A DNA stretch of 64,000 nucleotides, from positions 1,240,001-1,304,000 of the forward strand of contig NZ_MTQN01000010.1 of assembly GCF_001984195.1 (NCBI RefSeq). Direction: 5' to 3'. A program made the translations under genes and the position numbers. The notes under the pieces are model-generated. The model made no database searches. It saw nothing but the letters and a program-made list of their open reading frames with translations, and was not told the origin of the DNA. How positions within the stretch are numbered: the stretch's first letter is position 1; every line of letters starts with the position of its first letter. This document shows positions 62,120-64,000 of the stretch, piece by piece. Source of the stretch: Kribbella sp. ALI-6-A. GTDB lineage: Bacteria > Actinomycetota > Actinomycetes > Propionibacteriales > Kribbellaceae.

Positions 62120-64000
<1,881 letters not shown>

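Overview
The window is GC-rich with frequent GTG/TTG starts. It carries a mycothiol-type DinB/MDMPI protein, a complete TreS-Mak-GlgE-GlgB route and several Sec- or Tat-exported proteins. Together these indicate a soil actinomycete; a Kribbella- or Nocardioides-like member of the Propionibacteriales is my best guess, inferred from gene content and not proven by any marker gene. I found no rRNA, tRNA, CRISPR array, IS element or phage.

Layout. 0.1-5.7 kb: small accessory genes (SDR protein, alpha/beta hydrolase, APH-like kinase, DinB proteins, MarR). 5.8-10.3 kb: an acyl-CoA mutase large subunit with isobutyryl-CoA-mutase-type specificity residues, overlapping an RCK-pore-RCK membrane protein, then a CxxC-less thioredoxin/TPR protein and a strong terminator. 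10.3-12.6 kb: an RpiR regulator with a Tat-secreted glycosidase-like protein. 12.8-16.1 kb: a response regulator and a histidine kinase fused in frame to a large DUF4173-like membrane domain. 16.1-17.9 kb: divergent LysR and metallo-beta-lactamase-fold genes with a palindromic operator. 17.9-20.3 kb: two divergent citrate-synthase-family genes, one with an N-terminal HTH, around a palindrome-rich intergenic region. 20.6-24.3 kb: a Baeyer-Villiger-like monooxygenase and a DGPF/ECF42 sigma operon preceded by a recognisable ECF42 promoter.

25.4-32.4 kb is the most unusual part. It holds five tandem paralogous secreted proteins of about 430 residues and a decayed sixth copy, in three transcription units. 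Each unit is preceded by the same element, CGCAAC-17 nt-CATC. I know no named family for them, so this is my main candidate for an undescribed system.

32.4-39.7 kb: glgB, a SARP/AfsR-type regulator, maltokinase and trehalose synthase. These work with glgE and glgP (53.0-57.8 kb, divergent) and glgX (62.1 kb, running off the window): TreS converts trehalose to maltose, Mak phosphorylates maltose, GlgE polymerises maltose-1-phosphate, GlgB branches the glucan, and GlgP and GlgX degrade it. glgB and treS share a 13-nt upstream element containing GGGTAC, which resembles a SigB/SigF-type -10 box.

40.2-42.1 kb: an operon matching mycobacterial arfABC (OmpA-like protein, 32-residue membrane peptide, anchored sunset-domain protein). 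42.3-51.8 kb: secreted chitinase and a large subtilisin-like protease, each beside a receiver-less winged-helix regulator. Between them, a DUF1963 gene and a hicBA toxin-antitoxin module are bracketed by inverted related elements. 51.8-64 kb: threonine synthase, glgE/glgP, a DUF2269-like membrane protein, transglutaminase and MerR genes, a DUF3800 protein, an SGNH hydrolase and partial glgX.
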